Shown in pieces: positions 23,871 through 25,465 of a stretch of DNA of 25,465 nt. This DNA is from SURF-33 sp964598885 (GTDB taxonomy: Bacteria > Desulfobacterota > Desulfobacteria > Desulfobacterales > Desulfosalsimonadaceae): contig CAZRES010000033.1 in the NCBI GenBank assembly GCA_964598885.1, forward strand, positions 1-25,465. Reading direction: 5' to 3'. Every line of letters begins with the position of its first letter. Position 1 is the stretch's first letter. The notes beneath the pieces are model-generated. The model was not told where the DNA came from, did no database searches, and worked only from the letters and a program-made list of their open reading frames with translations. The position numbers were made by a program, and so were the translations under genes.

Positions 23871-24506
23871 ATGACCTTTACAGACGATGACCTTTTCCAG
23901 CTTTCCGCCTTGCAGCACTATATTTTCTGCCCCCGGCAGTGCGCTCTCATCCATATCGAACAGGTCTGGACGGAGAATGTGTTCACCGCCGAAGGCCGGC
24001 TCATGCACGAACGGGCGCACGAAGGAGGAACCGAGGTTAGGGGGGATATCCGCATTGATCGCTCCCTTGCCATCCGCAGTCTGCGACTGGGGCTGTCTGG
24101 AATGGCCGATGTGGTGGAATTTCATCGCCAGGCCGATGGTTTTTGGCAGCCGTTTCCCGTGGAATATAAGCGGGGCAAGCCCAAGGGCGATGATTGCGAC
24201 ACGGTGCAGCTCTGCGCCCAGGCCATATGCTTGGAGGAAATGCTGAATGTTCAAATTCCGGCAGGGGCTCTGTTTTACGGCAAAACCCGGCGGCGGCTGG
24301 ATGTGGTTTTTGATGATCAATTGCGGCTAAAAACCGAAGAGGCTGCTTTCAGTGTTCATCAGCTTATTGAATCCGGCAGAACTCCGGAACCGGTGTTTTC
24401 CAAAAAATGTGAAAGCTGTTCCCTTTTGGGCCAGTGTCTTCCCAAGACCATGGGCCGCCGCCGGTCGGTGAAACGATATATGGCAAGAGCATTGGACGAT
24501 CGATGA
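23871..24506 (+). CDS. cas4: Cas4 RecB-like iron-sulfur exonuclease
   Basis: The 211-residue protein has the Cas4 layout. An N-terminal cysteine pair, FCPRQC (Cys20, Cys24), and a C-terminal cluster, CESCSLLGQC (Cys180, Cys183, Cys189), would hold the 4Fe-4S cluster. The RecB nuclease residues are Asp80 in GMADVVEF and Glu98/Lys100 in PVEYKRGKPK. A conserved QLCAQAICLEEM follows. In type I-C, Cas4 acts with Cas1-Cas2 to trim prespacers and select those with a PAM. GGAAGGG precedes the ATG. Its stop overlaps the cas1 start by four bases (ATGA), the usual coupling for this pair. Confidence 0.95.
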   Translation: MTFTDDDLFQLSALQHYIFCPRQCALIHIEQVWTENVFTAEGRLMHERAHEGGTEVRGDIRIDRSLAIRSLRLGLSGMADVVEFHRQADGFWQPFPVEYKRGKPKGDDCDTVQLCAQAICLEEMLNVQIPAGALFYGKTRRRLDVVFDDQLRLKTEEAAFSVHQLIESGRTPEPVFSKKCESCSLLGQCLPKTMGRRRSVKRYMARALDDR

Positions 24507-25465
24507 AAAAACACCTGAATACCCTGTTTGTCACCACCCAGGGCGCCTATCTCGCCAAGGACGGGGAAACGGTCGCGGTGAAGGTGGATCAGGAGGTCCG
24601 GCTTCGAATCCCGATTCATACGCTGGGCGGCATTGTCTGCTTCGGCAATGTGTCCGCAAGTCCGTTTCTGATGGCATTTTGCGCGGAAAATAATGTCGGG
24701 ATCAGCTTTCTCACGGAATACGGCCGGTTTCTGGCCCGGGTTCAAGGGCCGGTGTCCGGCAATGTACTGCTGCGAAGGGAGCAGTATCGCCGGGCCGATG
24801 ATCCGGTGTTTTCGGCGAATATGGCAAAAGCGGTCGTGACCGGTAAAATCGCCAATTGCCGGACGGTCCTGCAACGCGCCTTGCGGGATCATTGCGCCAG
24901 AATCGAAGCGCCTGCTGTTGAACAAGTTTCCCGCCATCTTTATCAGCATCTTGAAATGCTGCAAAGAAATCTGCCTCTTGATACGGTCCGCGGATATGAA
25001 GGAGTGGCCGCCCATGCCTATTATTCGGCGTTCAATCAGCTTATCGTTGCCCAGAAAGAGGATTTTACCTTCAGCGATAGAAACCGGAGGCCGCCGCTGG
25101 ATAATGTGAATGGCCTTCTTTCTTTTATCTACACGCTGATCATGCATGATGTCCGTTCCGCTCTTGAAGGCGTCGGACTTGATCCGGCCGTGGGATATCT
25201 GCATCGGGACCGGCCCGGAAGACCGGGGCTGGCCCTGGACATAATGGAAGAGTTCCGACCGTTTATTGGCGATCGGCTGGTTTTGTCCCTGATTAATCTT
25301 CGCCAGGTCCAGGCAAAAGGATTTCAAAAGACGGATTCCGGCGCGGTGCGAATGACTGATGATACCCGTAAGACCGTTCTTGTGGCGTATCAGGAGAGAA
25401 AACAGGAAGTAATTTATCATCCGTTTATCGAAGAAAAAGTTAGCATCGGCATTTTGTTTCATGTG
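24503..25465 (+). CDS. cas1: CRISPR integrase Cas1 (cut by window edge)
   Basis: From ATG 24503 the frame is open to the window end (321 codons), so only the last few residues should be missing. The sequence begins with the short beta domain (LNTLFVTTQGAYLAKDGETVAVKV, then IHTLGGIVCFGNVSAS). It continues into the helical catalytic domain, with Glu166 in GYEGVAAHAYYSAF, His234 in GYLHRDRPGRPGLALDIMEEFRP and Asp246 in the same stretch, which are the metal-binding residues. RRPPLDNVNGLLSFIYTL is also a family hallmark. Cas1 with Cas2 inserts new spacers. cas2 and the array would be expected just beyond the window. A minus-strand open frame over the same bases is only its shadow. Confidence 0.95.
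   Translation, partial: MKKHLNTLFVTTQGAYLAKDGETVAVKVDQEVRLRIPIHTLGGIVCFGNVSASPFLMAFCAENNVGISFLTEYGRFLARVQGPVSGNVLLRREQYRRADDPVFSANMAKAVVTGKIANCRTVLQRALRDHCARIEAPAVEQVSRHLYQHLEMLQRNLPLDTVRGYEGVAAHAYYSAFNQLIVAQKEDFTFSDRNRRPPLDNVNGLLSFIYTLIMHDVRSALEGVGLDPAVGYLHRDRPGRPGLALDIMEEFRPFIGDRLVLSLINLRQVQAKGFQKTDSGAVRMTDDTRKTVLVAYQERKQEVIYHPFIEEKVSIGILFHV

Noticed and set aside
24359..25462. Long minus-strand open frame (367 codons) at the right edge
   Set aside because: It is antisense to cas1, whose plus-strand frame is open to the window end and carries the Cas1 catalytic residues. The minus frame has no recognisable motif.
24503..25465. CRISPR repeat array within the window
   Set aside because: No regularly spaced repeat of 28-37 bases was seen anywhere. 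Array and cas2 are expected to the right of cas1, outside the window.

Overview
The window reads as a chromosomal segment of a Gram-negative anaerobe, most likely a Desulfobacterota (deltaproteobacterial sulfate-reducer-like) bacterium. This is an inference from the style of the proteins, the isoleucine route through citramalate, the MacAB/TolC-type envelope export genes and the moderately GC-rich, C/G-ending codon use. No rRNA, tRNA, insertion sequence or CRISPR array is visible.

Left part (1-2712): the start of a family 4 glycosyltransferase (minus strand, cut by the window edge), then divergent pyrD (class 1B dihydroorotate dehydrogenase, without a pyrK beside it), then a secreted chalcone-isomerase-like protein with an Ala/Glu/Lys-rich tail. 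These end at a strong hairpin terminator placed between convergent genes.

Centre (2757-11380, minus strand): a complete-looking branched-chain amino acid operon in the order leader peptide, ilvD, ilvB, ilvN, ilvC, cimA, leuA. Isoleucine is made from pyruvate and acetyl-CoA through citramalate (cimA) rather than from threonine, and IlvB/N, IlvC and IlvD are shared by the valine, leucine and isoleucine branches. Upstream of ilvD there is a textbook four-segment transcription attenuator that the gene calls do not show. A 27-codon leader peptide carries a nearly uninterrupted Ile/Leu/Val run at residues 9-20. It is followed by mutually exclusive pairings 1:2, 2:3 and 3:4, the last being a 13-bp terminator stem followed by eight Ts.

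Right of that (11456-16157, minus strand): a tightly coupled tripartite efflux operon (outer-membrane lipoprotein, membrane fusion protein, MacB-type ATPase and permease).

Right end (16463-25465, plus strand): a type I-C CRISPR-Cas locus in the order WYL regulator, cas3, cas5c, cas8c (with an internal cas11c start), cas7, fic, cas4, cas1. Cas1 runs off the end; cas2 and the repeat array, if present, lie beyond the window. Two features are unusual. A Fic-domain AMP-transferase with an intact catalytic motif and its own N-terminal inhibitory motif sits between cas7 and cas4. A matching sequence block also lies at about the same distance upstream of both the WYL gene and cas3, and may be a common operator by which the WYL protein controls itself and the cas operon.
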